Assembly: GCA_015680905.1 (NCBI GenBank)
Contig: CM027381.1
Coordinates: forward strand, 60,020,501-60,084,500
From: Coptis chinensis
Taxonomy: Eukaryota; Streptophyta; Magnoliopsida; Ranunculales; Ranunculaceae
Length of the DNA: 64,000 bases
Direction: 5' to 3'
The notes under the pieces were generated by a model, which searched no databases, was not told the DNA's origin, and saw only the letters and a program-made list of their open reading frames with translations. Positions 43,075 through 54,869 of this stretch are shown piece after piece. The first letter of the stretch is position 1, and each line of letters opens with the position of its first letter. A program made the translations under genes and the position numbers.

Positions 43075-44164
43075 TGATAAGAGCCCAAAACTGTAGTTTT
43101 AACCCCTTAACCATCATACTTTTAGACCAATTATGTGAGTAATAATTAAGAGTTAATACGACACGTGTTTTTATGCATTTCAGGCTTCAAAGTCCATTAT
43201 GTGCAGAAATGTGCCACTTTAGCGAGATAAAGGAGCAAAGGTCAGTTGCTAATGAGTTCTGTGAATAAAGGCCAAGATTCAAGGAGACAAAGCCTTTGTA
43301 AAGCCCGGTCAAAAGCTGAAAAGTCAACACGACGTAAACAAAGTGCACAAGTCGCCAGAACTTCCGGCGTCAGATCTTTGGACTCAGACCTCGGAATTGG
43401 GAGTATCTTATGTCAAAATGACCGGCTCGGAAAGAGATTTTCAATCGTCTAAGCCTTGACCCAATTAGAGGAGCAGAAGTAGATGAAACATTTGTCGAAG
43501 CCAATTGCAACTGAAGAGCCCATTTTGGACTAAAGAAATTGGGTTTTGGGCCCGATTTTCTGGCCCAAAACATGGCTCCAAGCCCATGCACGATTTTGGG
43601 ATCTGAAAGTATAAAAACAATAGCTTGACTCTTTGTTAAGGGTAGATAGTTAGGTTATAAAATAAGTTAGGTTAGGAAGCTAATGTTAATGGAGTTTAGG
43701 GTTAGAAAAAGATAGATCTAGATTAGTTAATTACTTAGTTTTCATTCCATTAATTAGTTTCATTCTTTGTTTTAGATTAGTTATTTAAATCATTGAATAT
43801 CATTCATTAGATAAATTAAATAGTTGTTATTCATTCAATCATATCTTGTTCTTATTGTTCTATTAGATTTATAAAGTTAATTACTTTTTCCATAATGACA
43901 TGTTCTTATTATTGTTCTTGTGTTGGGAATGGTAGTATAGAAATTTCACATCAAATCATTACTCTCACCATTGTTCCTTTTGGTTTGATTAGTTGAATTC
44001 AATTTAAGTCTAGACAGTTAAGAGTGGAACGAATCCTTACTCATTATATTGCATGATTATGTTTTGAGAGTAAGAAGAATTGATTTAAACGTAAGAACGG
44101 TAGGATTACGTATTAGTGTTGTTAACATTAATATTTAGGATTCTACTATTTTTACGGGTTATCA
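43075..44164 (+). mobile_element. 3' LTR of element C
   Basis: TGATAAGAG to GGGTTATCA, followed by the duplication GGCAT (44165-44169). Confidence 0.95.
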
Positions 44165-44702
44165 GGCATCATCCATGAACATTGGCGTGCCACCTACCAA
44201 ACTTGCTAGATAAGACAATCCTTCAAACGTCCACATCTCCTTCGGTACATCCATAAGTTTCACCCATACAGGAACAGATGCTACTTTGTTCTTGTAACTA
44301 TCCACCTCTACTGTCCAAGGCTTAACCACAAATACTCTCCCCACAATGAATATAGGGCCTTTGTCTAGAATCTTTTGACGGTCCTCTGACATGTAAAGCT
44401 CATGTAGAAAAGGTCTTTATCGGTGGTGATGTCAAAAGATCCCTCAGCTTCCATTTCTTTTGTAAATGTTCCTTTACAATTGGAAAGGAGAGTATTTTAT
44501 CAAGGAAGTATCCTACTAAGTATTCATCCCACTCCTTGATACCTTGTTCTAGTAACTCAGGCAGAAACTGGGCTACTCCATCGACCATAATTGGGGTAAA
44601 GGATTTAAAAGCAACTGTAGACTCAGCAGCTCCAGCCCTTCCAAACAGCGCACTCCACGAATTATTTCGAAACTCCCCATGATATGAATTTGTTTGCTAA
44701 GG
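44165..44702 (-). pseudogene. LINE ORF1, N-terminal DUF4283 part
   Basis: On the minus strand: TVAFKSFTPIMVDGVAQFLP, WDEYLVGYFLDKILSFPIVK, then after a frame break MSEDRQKILDKGPIFIVGRV, KPWTVEVDSYKNKVASVPVW and VKLMDVPKEMWTFEGLSYLA. This is DUF4283, the N-terminal domain of plant LINE ORF1 proteins. It runs directly into the GGCAT duplication and continues at 36135. The start is probably near 44690; a stop or shift at about 44399 separates the two pieces. Confidence 0.85.
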
Positions 44703-44835
44703 AGGGGGGGATTACTTGTTGACCCCATGAAAGGAATGTTGTTAGAGGATTAAACTTGTCTTAAGCGAACTCGCACTGTAGCTCAATGGAGGGTTTTACC
44801 AACTAAAGATAGCTTAACCGAAAAACTAACTCAAT

Positions 44836-45145
44836 CTCACACTCTCAGGCAGAGAAGTCACCGAGAAAAGACCAAAAACCAACAACAGTGCAAACACTAA
44901 TGCTATCTCACTCCAAAGCAAACGATAAAGAGGAGAAAATCTTGTTTTTCCTTCGTGAGCTCAAACTGGTAGCAATGGAGTTTTCCCGATCTCACACTCT
45001 TAGACAGAGTAGAAATCACCGAGAAAAGACCAAACACCAACAACAACGCAAACGATAATGCTATCTCACTCCAAAGCAAACGATAATGAGGAGAAAATCT
45101 TGTTTTTCCTTCGCGAGCTCAAACTGGTAGCAATGGAGTTTTGCC
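44836..45145 (-). repeat. 155-bp tandem duplication in the LINE 5' UTR
   Basis: Two copies starting at 44836 and 44991, both with CTCACTCCAAAGCAAACGAT, GAGGAGAAAATCTTG and GAGCTCAAACTGGTAGC. Tandem 5' UTR monomers often carry LINE promoter activity; here that is only inference. Confidence 0.85.
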
Positions 45146-45356
45146 TGAAATGGGAGAGAACTAAAAGTCGAAAGGATAAAACCTGTTCACCAAACTCAAT
45201 TTTGCTAAAAGTGGTAAAACTGGAGCACTAGATCACCAGGTTAGGTTAAGATATATCACTCCCTTTCACCCATATTTCGGTCCCATTAGCTAACCCATAT
45301 TGATGAACCAAAAAAAATGGTTTTTTCTTTCTTGTTAGTTTTTTAGATCAGTAGAA

Positions 45357-47110
45357 TTCAATTCTTATATGGATTTAATGCTTTTGGAAGGTAGAGAAGG
45401 AGCTACAACATGTATACAAATGGAAATGTCAGACAAACTCATGCGTTGTATACTTTGTAAGGTACTAGCTAGGCAAGCTAGGTGTGTGATATTTATTTGA
45501 TAAAATGTCAGACAAAGTTTAGTTTTTTGTACTCATTTATGTTTCATGCTTATTTGGGTAGCTGGAGGTTCAAACAGATATACAGATTGATTACTAGTAT
45601 GCTTGGTGGTCTATAGTTCCATTGAACATGATATGTGAAGTGCTCTAGCTAACTTGGTTTGAGAAGAGTGTCCCACCTTTTTATACTTGAAGCTAGTGTC
45701 ACACACTCTTGTAACTTGTATATATAATTTATCCTTTTCATTACTGTTGTAATTACCTTGTTTTAGATAGAAGTTTGAGGTGCTTATGGTCTGCATTAAT
45801 TACCACGTGATTTTCATTTGTACTTGTCCAACTTCTCACATAATGAAGAACTAACTAGTTTTGCTTCTTGAACACACTTAATTAATATATCCTACCTTTT
45901 TTTTACTGACTCTCCTAATTTTATTTTTCAAGGTCAGGCCACATTGTTGCCAATAATTTATTTCTTTGTATATATATAATTATTGTTTTCTTTTTTGAGT
46001 GTCTAATTCCAGTTAGTGCTGGTAACATTTACCTTGTAGATAGCTAAGGCTACATGGAATAGAACCTTTATTCCCATTGAACAAGCCATTACTTTTACTA
46101 GGAAGTATGGCACTATGTTATCACACTGAATTTGTTTATTAGGATACATGGCTCCCAAAAAGCTTGAGGTATCTTAGCCTTGCTCCCAATTTCAGAGAAT
46201 AATTTCTCTTGTTTCAGGGTTCTAGATCTCAGAAGATGCCACAAATTAGAAAAATCAGGAAACCCCGTTTAAAGGTTGGTGAACTTTAATCTCTATGGAT
46301 GTTTCCTTGGTTCCCTGAAACAACTTGAAGTGCTTCAGACTTGACTATAGAAACCGAGTATAAGAATAGGGAGTGTGGCATAAACCTATTCCATGTCAAA
46401 AATATAAGGCAGGTCCTTTCTCTTGATTGGAACCGAATCAAGTAATTAATCTCCATTACAAGTTTTTCTCCCATTTTGTGTTCGGCATATTATCTTATGT
46501 TTCTTTTGCAATTAATTATGGTTTAGTTCAAAGAACTTTATTCTTAAGGGTTTCTCCTAATATGAGAAGCAATCATTTTCCAGTTGCTACTACTCCTAAA
46601 TACAGGAGTTATATATTTTTTTTCAGAAGTGCTTTACTGGATGTTTGTAAGAGGTGGTCGAAGTTTTGAATGATTGATTCGAATTGATAACATGGTTTGC
46701 ATTATTCCTGGTCTGGAACTCAGTTGCAATGTAACGTTTTTTTATCACTTTCGTCTTGTCAGAAGTAATGTGTTTTTTTTTTCCTTTCATCGTTTTTTTC
46801 GAATGATACTCTTCTTATTTTCTTTTTGGACTTTGATTTTTTGCATGTTAAGTTTGGACAAGGTTCGATGAATGAAACTCAAACCATGCAAACCGTTCTT
46901 TGTTAGACATATTTTGTGGATATTTTTGGTTAAATGTATGTAATTTTTTGAGATGGTGGAATGTAATTGATTTTGCTTTGTGAATAGATCACGAACTGGC
47001 TAGTTCAATTTGCTACATTCGTGATCATGTTAAGTTGTTTGCAGTGGAGTTTGATTGTATACGTGCTAAATGATTTATTCAATTTTCTAGGTACAAAATA
47101 ACTTTTAATA
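45357..47110. other. CACTA-2 interior, right part
   Basis: AT-rich, no recognised domain. An exon-like piece at 46220-46275, after TTGTTTCAG and before GTTGGTGAAC, reads GSRSQKMPQIRKIRKPRLK; its source is unknown. The rest may be captured intron sequence. Confidence 0.35.
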
Positions 47111-47134
47111 ATTTTTTTTTTCCAAAAAATGTAT

Positions 47135-47469
47135 ATTTTTATGACGGCTTTGCCAAAACCATCACAAATTGAACATGTTTCTTGATGGTTTTTGCTGAAA
47201 ATTATGACACTTGTACTAAAATTAATGACGGTTACTATGTAACACTCACTATTTCATTGCCTATTATGACGGTTTTAGCCCTATTTTTAACATAAAATCT
47301 TTGAAGTATATAATGGTTTTCGTAAAACCGTCATAAATTTAATGACGGTTTTGGTAAACTTTTATGACGGGCTCTATAATGACGGTTGTTTTTTTTAATG
47401 AAAACACGTCATTAAATCTGTATCATTACGTCTAAAAGCCGTCATTATAAGTCTTTTTTTTTAGTAGTG
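47135..47469. repeat. Right subterminal repeats of CACTA-2
   Basis: TGACGGTTTT, ATGACGGC and complements (AAACCGTCAT) recur about every 20-40 bp up to the terminal TTTTTTTTAGTAGTG, mirroring the left end. Confidence 0.85.
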
Positions 47470-47472
47470 CAC

Positions 47473-47843
47473 CAGGACGTAACAACAACCCAAACTCAGG
47501 TCATCCCAAATATCAAATATAGCCATACATGGAAACAAATAATCTACCGAGATCCTGAAGCTCAGTCAACACACCAATGAAGGAGACATTTACTTTATAA
47601 CAGCAGGAGTAATGAAGAATCATCAAGAGAGCACAAAATATGGATCTACACTTGGCAACGGCCTGAAACAAATAAGGAAATTCATACCAAACATCTATAA
47701 GTAGAGAGAGATGAACTACGTAAGACTTGATTCAAGTTCTCCCAAGAAACTTGATACGTAGGCAACTCTTATCCCAAGCAAGAGTGCAACCATTCCCCCT
47801 CAACCTCAACATCAGGTCGTAGGTAGAAACCTACACATCTACA
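47473..47843 (+). mobile_element. 5' LTR of element F, right piece
   Basis: CAGGACGTAAC to ACATCTACA. With the left piece it makes one LTR of about 470 bp matching 61299-61764. Confidence 0.85.
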
Positions 47844-47862
47844 TTGGCGTCGTCTGCCGATT
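47844..47862 (+). other. Primer binding site of element F
   Basis: TTGGCGTCGTCTGCCGATT follows the LTR end. Compared with D's TTGGCGCCGTCTGTG it has one change in the usually invariant TGGCGCC core. Confidence 0.7.
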
Positions 47863-47920
47863 CGTTTCCTTGAGAAAAAGCATTCATACCATTTTCTCAA
47901 GCCCATGAAACTAGGTAAAA

Positions 47921-48265
47921 AATCCGATATCTTCGCCGAGATATCCATCGATATATCTCGGAAAATTGGTACACCGATATCGATTTTTCAGATATATCGG
48001 AATTTCGATATGAAAGTTTATATCACCGAGATAATCGATATTTTCGAGATAAATATATTCGGTTGATACCAATTGTTAATAATTTAATATTTTTCAAATA
48101 TCCTATATATCCGAGATATATCCGAGATATCGAGATATATCGGTGAGATATCCGATATTTTAGAAACTTTGACTAAAATATGAGGATATTTTAAAACGAT
48201 ATATCCGATATATCTCGGTTTTAGGTACACCGATATATTAACCGATATCGAAATTTTGGGCCTTG
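47921..48265. mobile_element. CGATAT-rich insertion in the leader of element F
   Basis: 345 bp packed with CCGATAT, CGAGATAT, GATATATCGG and palindromic GATATC/CGATATCG words, unlike the surroundings. It is flanked by GGTAAAA on both sides (47914-47920, 48266-48272), a possible target duplication. Clear terminal inverted repeats are not seen, so the class is unknown. Confidence 0.5.
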
Positions 48266-48277
48266 GGTAAAACCACC

Positions 48278-49400
48278 ATGGAAGGACAGCTCAAAGCTTT
48301 AGCAGATAAAATGAATACTCTCCAAGATTCTTTTATAGCCCTTCAACAAGAGAATCAAACTCTTCGTGAACAAACAACATCCAACACCAACAACATGGAT
48401 CCCGAACGCCATTGATAACAATAGCTTCACAGCACTGACAACCATCACGAATCAACACCATGATGACTTCGCCCAGCGCTTGGAAAAATCAACCGAAAAG
48501 GCCAGCATAGCACAGATCGTCACCATTCACCGCTGAAATTCGGGACAAGCAGCCTCCCAATGATTTCATCCAGCCAAAGTTTCCAATGTACGATGGCAGC
48601 TCGTGTCCAGGTCAGCACATAGCTCGGCTTAGCCAGATCCTTACGCTCTACAGTGCTCCAGACTTTGACTACCTGAGATGTAGACTTTTCCCAGCCAGCC
48701 TAAAGGACGGAGCATTAAACTAGTTCTATACGCTAGCGCCTGATTCAATCCACAACTTCGACAAGCTCGTTGAAACATTCACAGCTGAGTTCGTCCATAA
48801 TAGGAAGAAGCAAGCCGACCTGGACTCATTGTTCCAACTAAAACAAGCACACGGAGAAACTATGCGGGCTTTCTTAGGCCGCTTCAAAAAGAAATTGTTA
48901 TCAATGAAGCCATGTCTCAAGGATAGCTTTGCAACCTCAGCATTCACCAATGCCCTCCTAGACGACTCCGAACTAGCAGGGTCTCTCATGCGCAATAAGC
49001 CAGAACACCTAGACGACCTGTACCACAGAGTCGACAAGTACATGAAGTACAAAGAATGGATGGCCTCTCGCAAAAGCAAAGAAGTCCTCGCAGTAAGCGA
49101 CAAATAGGGACCCAAAGAAAGCAAGCAGTACTCAGGCACCAACTCCCAGAAGCCATTATTGTACACCAAAAGAGAATTCTCCAACTTCTCCAAGACGCCA
49201 AGCCATATCTTGAAGAGAATATATACAACACCTTACTTCAAACCAAACATCAACAAGGTGATAGTAATATCAAGACGCCCATACTGCCACTTCCACAAAC
49301 TCCATCACCATGACATAGATGAATGCTGGAGCCTAAAGCACTACCTCCAAGACTTAGTTGAAGGGGGAAAGCTGAAAGAGTTCCTGCCAGAAAGAGACCT
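48278..49400 (+). pseudogene. gag of element F
   Basis: Starts MEGQLKALADKMNTLQDSF at 48278 (coiled coil). The capsid domain follows after frame breaks: FPMYDGSSCPGQHIARLSQI, LRCRLFPASLKDGALN, ETFTAEFVHNRKKQADLDSL, HGETMRAFLGRFKKKLLSM (48570-48910). Near the C-terminus (about 49280-49330) YCHFHKLHHHDIDECWSL is the Tat-type Cys/His motif that replaces a classical knuckle. Stops at about 48413, 48536, 48721 and 49108, with frame changes, inactivate it. Confidence 0.85.
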
Positions 49401-50205
49401 CAGGCATAAACTGAATTCCAACTGCAACAGAAGCAGGAGCCATAGTCATGAACTGCCTGCACGCAGAAGGAACAGAAGCAAAACAGCCCGACTATCTAAA
49501 TATCCAAGTCAATTGAGGCACAACAGGCGACAACACTCCTCCGATCATGATGAAGAAAAGGTAATCCACATGATTACAAACACCTCCAGCAAAGAGACCT
49601 CCGGTCATGAAAAGTGCAGGCGCGTAGGAGCACTACAAAAAATCTACCACCTATCCCACAAAGCTAAAGTGATCACTCCTGCCAGCTCTCAATCTATGAG
49701 CTCAATATCATTCACTGAGGAAGATCTCGACAAGGTGTGCCTACCCCATAATGATGCTCTAGTAGTGCACGTCAAGATCAACGGATGGACAGTCAAGCAG
49801 GTCATAATTGATCCAGGCAGCTCCTGCGACATTCTCTTCTACCAAACATACAAAGATATGCACCTACCAAACTCAGTGATGATAGAGTCAAATGCACCAC
49901 TCTACGAGTTCAATAGAGACCGCACATATGCCATTGGAGACGTCATCCTACCAGTCTCCATTGGAGAAAAAGAGGACATGGTTAAGACCTCAACACATTT
50001 CAGTGTGATAGATGTCAAGTCATCATACATTGCCATCTTAGGACGCAGGTGGATTCACAAGATCCAAGCAGTTCCATCAACCTTACACCAAGTCCTGCGG
50101 TTTCCTGGACCCCGAGGTATCATGGAGATCAGAAGCAGCCAACTAGAAGCTCACCGATGCAATCAAGTAAGCACAATAACCAACGCCAAAACTCAGGTCG
50201 TCTAG
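49400..50205 (+). CDS. Protease region (element F pol), open frame from 49159
   Basis: The frame from 49159 to 50205 (348 codons) is the longest in the window; its first 80 codons are gag. The protease part: EEDLDKVCLPHNDALVVHV, active-site loop VIIDPGSSCDILFYQTYK, IAILGRRWIHKIQAVPSTLH. The catalytic Asp is kept, with Pro in place of Thr. A basic Arg/Ser stretch (RSRSHSHELPARRRNRSK) separates gag and protease. It is a polyprotein segment that would process gag-pol. RT begins after a stop at about 50203. Confidence 0.8.
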
Positions 50206-50314
50206 ACAAACAACATCCTAAAGCAGCAAAATCCTCAAGCTTCCAGCCCTCTAGCATCAACAACATACAAGCTCAAGGGAAAGCAAGCACAAGTCGAGCC
50301 AGGAGAGAGTCAAT

Positions 50315-51330
50315 TTGGGCACAGATGATGACCTAAAATTTGTTTATGTAGAGGTTGATTTAGACTCCAAGCTCAAGGAGCAACTTGTCAACTTTTTATC
50401 TCTCAATAAATATGTGTTTGCTTGGTCGTATATCGATATGCCAGGAATCGACCCTCAGGTCGCTTGCCACAAATTAAATGTAGATCCAACTATAAAGCCT
50501 TTCAAACAACAACCTTGGAAGCTAGCGCTCAAATTTTAAAAAGCCATCAATGAAGAAATAGAAAAGCTCAAAAAGGTTGGATTCATCAGAGAGGTCGAAT
50601 ACCCGACCTGGTTAGCTAACATTATAACCATTCCTAAGAAAAATGGCCACGTACGACTCTGCATCGACGTCACAAATGTCAACAAGCATTGCCCAAAATA
50701 CAGCTTCCCCCTACCCTGGATTAACATATTGGTAGATCAAACTTGTAGTCATGAACTTTTATCATTTATGGACGCATATAACAGATAAAATCAGATACCA
50801 CTTGCAGAAGAAGACCAGAAAAAGACGTCCTTCATAACCGAATAAGAAACATTCTGCTACAGCATACTACCATTCGGTTTGAAGAACGCCGGCGCGACCT
50901 ACCAGGGACTTGTCACAAAATGTTCAAAGACATTATGGGCGACACTATAAAAGTCTACATAGACAACATGGTAGTCAAAAGCACCAAGGCGGGCGACCAC
51001 ATCTCTTACCTACAAGAAGCCTTCGGAAGATTGCGTCACAATAAGATGAAGCTCAACCCAGCAAAATACATATTTGGGGTAGCCTCAGGGAAATTCTTAA
51101 GATACCTTGTCTCATAACAAGCATTGAAGCAAATCCATAACAAATACGAGCTCTCCTTGAAATGCCGAACCATCTTCCAAACAACAAATACACAAGCTAT
51201 CTAGCATGGTTTCAGCCCTCAACAGATTCATCTCATGTGCATTTAGCAAATACAGACCATTCCTGCAAATACTAAAGAAGGGCGCAACATTCACATGGAC
51301 AGACGAATGCCACAAAGTTTTTAACAACCT
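50315..51330 (+). pseudogene. Reverse transcriptase domain (element F)
   Basis: YVFAWSYIDMPGIDPQVACH at the N-terminus, then IPKKNGHVRLCIDVTNVNK, LPFGLKNAGATYQ, the active-site box VYIDNMVVKSTKAG and KMKLNPAKYIFGVASGKFL. The catalytic YxDD reads YIDN, so the second metal-binding Asp is lost in addition to stops near 50537, 50787, 50846 and 51115. The thumb (MVSALNRFISCAFSKYRPFL) follows in another frame. Confidence 0.9.
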
Positions 51331-52175
51331 GAAGGCTTACCTATGAACTCTGCCCATCCTGTCTAAACCAAATGAAAGAGAAACACTTGGGCTTTACCTT
51401 GCGACTACCGATTTTGCCGTTAGCTTGGTCCTCTTTCGTGAAAGCGAGGGAATCGAAAAACCAATCTATTTCACCAGCAAGACATTGGCAGATTCAGAAA
51501 AACATTACTCTCCAATTAAGAAAACAAAGTTATCTTTGTTATACTCTGCTCACAAGTTTCGACTATACTTCTAGGCTCACGACATCAAGGTCTTAACAGA
51601 TATACCCATCAAGCAGGTCTTGAGTTCCACCAACAAAACAACTCGCATGGCCAATTGGGCTAAAGAACTAGGAGAACATCACATCGAATTTTTTCCCAGA
51701 ATGTCTCGCAATGGTCAGGTCATTGCCGACTTCCTTGTTGACTTCCCTGTCGAAGATATCAACTGGGAGCCCGAGCCCATTACTTCAGTCCATCAACCAA
51801 CCACCACAGACACATGGCACCTCCACGTAGATAGAGCTTGCAACAACAGCGGTAGTGGACTATGGGCTGTGTTAACTTCACCAGAAGGAACCCAGCTACA
51901 AAAGTCAAGAAAAATCGATTTTGCAACATCCAACAATGAAGTGGAATATGAAGCGTTAATTACAGAACTCCGCAAGGCACAATAATTACAAGTTTGAAAA
52001 CTCAAAGCTTACAGTGACTCACAACTAATCGTCAAATAGATCACCAAAGAATATGTGAGCAAACTTAGCCAAGTACGCTTAGGTTATCAATGGGCTCGTT
52101 CACAATATTCTCCTTGGAACACATTCCCCGAGAGGATAATAGACATGCAAACAACCTAGCTTTCTTAGCATAAAA
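51331..52175 (+). pseudogene. RT connection and RNase H (element F)
   Basis: Connection: LGLYLATTDFAVSLVLF and a YSPIKKTKLSLLYSAHKF-like stretch. RNase H: HLHVDRACNNSGSGLWAV (first Asp), NNEVEYEALITELRKAQ (Glu), AYSDSQLIVK (second Asp), DNRHANNLA (final Asp changed to Asn). Frameshifts lie near 51345 and 51575, and stops near 51983 and 52037. Two positions near the active site differ from the consensus. Confidence 0.85.
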
Positions 52176-52199
52176 AACCCAAGATGCATGTCCCAGATC

Positions 52200-53518
52200 A
52201 GTTTACATTGACATCCTAGAGAAGCCCGCCTACCAACATAAAAGTGTCAATAGCCTTACGGACTTCCAGCCCTCATCCGAAGAAGAGATCACCCAATGTT
52301 GGATAGGCCCATTTCTAAAATTTATCTTACATGGCGAGATCCCAGCAGAAGCAAGGAATGCTCATGTCATACAATTTTGCGCTCCTAAATACACCATGAT
52401 CAACGGACAATTGTTTCGTAAATCTACAGGAGGGGCACCTAAGGTGTATAACTCTACGCGAAGGCCAACTCATCTTCGACGAAATTCACAAAGGCGAATG
52501 TGGCAACCATGTAGGAGCAAGATCTCTTGCTCATAAAGCAATCTCCCAAGGGTATTATTGGTCAGGCATGCACATCGAGGCAAAGAAATATGTTCTCAAA
52601 TGCCGCCAATGTTAAACATTTGGTCACAACCACCTAAGTCTAACACGGGAGTTGATCAACATAGCTAGCCCGTGGCCTTTTCATATGTGGGGGCTAGACA
52701 TCATGGGACCATTTATCCCACAAAAGAAAATAAGACTCAAATATATCCTTACAGCCACAGATTACTTTACCAAATAGGTTGAGGCAATCCCACTTGTTCA
52801 AGTCAAGGAAGTCAACATTATCAACTTCATATGGACCAATATCATCACAAGATTTGGTCTACCCCACACTCTCATCGTGGATAATGGAACCCAATTTGCC
52901 AGCACACAAGTCAAGGCATTCCTACAAAAGTGGCGCATCATTCAAGCATTTTCTATACCTAGATAAGCTCAAAGCACTAGACAGGCAGAGGCCACAAACA
53001 AATCCATCAAAGAGAATCTCCAAAAGAAGTTGGAGAGCAAGAAAAGCCAATGGCCAAAACAACTTGAGAATATTTTATGGGCATACATAACAACAGCCTG
53101 AGTCAGTACCAATGAGTCTCCTTTCACACTTTGCTTCAAAACAGAAGTAGTAATACCATCAGAACTTACAATCATAACTACATGTTCTGACATCGTCGAA
53201 TCAAGAGAAAATGACAACATCTTATCCAAAGAAGTTGACCTCCTAGAAAAGTGCAGAGAAACTGCTGCAATATCCCTAGCTCGATACCACCAAACCATCC
53301 AACGATCTTATAACAAGAAGGCCATCCCAAGATCTTTCCAAGCTCGCAACCTAGTCCTCAAAAGGACCTTAGCACCAGCCAAGCTAGACCAAACTTGGAA
53401 AGGCCCATACATAGTTTATAGAGTTGTTGGAAATGGAGCTTACTGGATCAAAACTCAGCTCGGTGATGTCCTTCCCCGACCTTGGAATATAGCTCTACTC
53501 AAGCGCTTTCACCAATAA
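52200..53518 (+). pseudogene. Integrase (element F)
   Basis: HHCC module: IHKGECGNHVGARSLAHKA with a following KCRQC. Core: MWGLDIMGPFIPQ (Asp 1), ITRFGLPHTLIVDNGTQF (Asp 2), RQAEATNKSIKENLQKKL (Glu). C-terminal module: FQARNLVLKRTLAPAKLDQT, WKGPYIVYRVVGNGAYWIK, IALLKRFHQ and stop at 53518. Broken by stops near 52613, 52775, 52964 and 53098. More diverged from D and E than those are from each other, so F is a separate Tat family. Confidence 0.9.
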
Positions 53519-53663
53519 TTCTTCTCCAGATGTATCAATCAATATGAATAAAATTTCATCAACATTTTGCGTATAAGGGTTCTCCTTACATTCCATGAGT
53601 ACCACGTATCGTGCACTCGCTGCCCAATTTGGGATATCAAAGTAACCGACCTAACACCAATGC
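53519..53663 (+). other. Start of the 3' UTR of element F
   Basis: Non-coding. It ends in CTAACACCAATGC, matching the repeat word CTTAACACCAACGCC at 58012, so the solo LTR landed at the start of the repeat block. Confidence 0.55.
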
Positions 53664-54869
53664 TATAACACCCCTATTTTTATTCTCCTTTTTAATTAAA
53701 TATATATAAAGTTAAATAATAATAATAATAGATAAAAATAAAAAGGATAAATATTAGAAAGAGATAGAGTAAAGAGGATAAACCCCATCCCCTATTTTTA
53801 AGGGGTTTTGAAAAAAAAAAAAAAGTGTTTACACAGGAGTTTACACAGAGAGTTTTACTCAAAGAAAAAAATGGAGATTTCTTGCTGGGGATTTGTTGGC
53901 AATAGGAGCGTATCACGAGTGAGTAGATCTAACAATATTGAGTGGTTTATTATATTTACTTCTTTATGTATATTCAATCCTTGAATTTGTTCTTTAAGAT
54001 AATGGTCAGAGGTACAAGTATTGCTTGAGTATTGTTTAATATGGTTTCTTGAGTAGAAATTATTATGAGTAGTACACGAAAGTTTTCCAGTTGTTATATT
54101 CACATGTGTTGACCTGCTTACCTAAGCTAGTGGTGGTCAGACCTCATAGTTGTTTGACATTGGTTGAATTATTATTATTGTTTTTGCTAAGGTTCGTTAA
54201 AGTAATTTGAATATGTGAATGATTATAAGCTAAGTAGAAACCATGACATGCATGTGATGTAGTTACAGGAGATAGGTTTCGTTACACAGGAGGAGGTATA
54301 CCGTACTCCCTTGAATTTCCTCACCTAATAATTACATACAGACTATGAGTCAAACTTTAATGTACATGAGCATAAATTTAATTTTGAACCCTTCTATAAA
54401 TTTTCTTTTGTACAAAGATCATGCATGTGTGTGAACCTTTCTATTGAATAAGGAATGTGTTTTTACTCATGACGTGGGCTTGGTATATATATGGTGCACA
54501 ATTAACTTTAAAGTTTCACGCCTTGTTAAAGTGCTAATTAAGGACTTATACTAAGCTATGTTGGTTATGCATGCTCAGCAATATTGTTATACGTAAGATT
54601 AAAATGGTATTAATTCGTTTATTTATATGCTTTCATTGGTGCTAGATACATGATCTATGCAGTAATATACTTGCATTATTTCACTGTTACGTTATAGTAG
54701 TCGGAACTCGGTCAATTTAATTTGTGAGTTAGATTTTATGATTTATGTAGTAACATGATGTGTTCTTACTATTTGTATTGTTCATATGAATCTTGATTGG
54801 TAGTATGAGCCATTAATAAACCGTAGAGTGATATTTGAAGAAGATTAATAGAGTACAGTTAACATTACT

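Larger units (their letters stand above)
36136..44164 (+). mobile_element. Athila-type element C, complete, gag-protease only
   Basis: Two LTRs of about 1,090 bp, PBS, leader with GC-rich hairpins, gag, protease, a long non-coding 3' half, PPT, and an exact 5-bp duplication GGCAT. RT, RNase H and integrase are absent, not just broken: coding similarity ends near 40820. It is therefore a non-autonomous derivative. It is the youngest large insertion here, lying inside a LINE, inside CACTA-2, inside element F. Confidence 0.95.
30977..45348 (-). mobile_element. L1-type plant LINE, minus strand, split by Athila C
   Basis: A T-run at 30977-30986 (poly(A) on the minus strand), then in reverse order RNase H, zf-RVT, RT, endonuclease and ORF1, and a 5' UTR with 155-bp repeats. 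Removing element C and one GGCAT copy rejoins ORF1 in frame. The right limit is the candidate CAGTAGAA duplication at 45349 and is tentative. Many stops and frameshifts show it is inactive. Confidence 0.75.
29031..47469. mobile_element. CACTA-type transposon CACTA-2, 18.4 kb including nested elements
   Basis: Left end TACTACTTAAAAAAGGACAT, right end in reverse complement CACTACTAAAAAAAAAGACT: terminal inverted repeats of CACTA type, with the first base changed on the left. The flanking CAC occurs at 29028-29030 and 47470-47472. The uninterrupted 3' LTR of F shows the empty site with a single CAC. Subterminal regions are full of TGACGGTTTT and ATGACGGC. Without the LINE and Athila C it is about 4 kb and has no recognisable transposase, but it carries a cysteinyl-tRNA synthetase exon. 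Confidence 0.8.
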
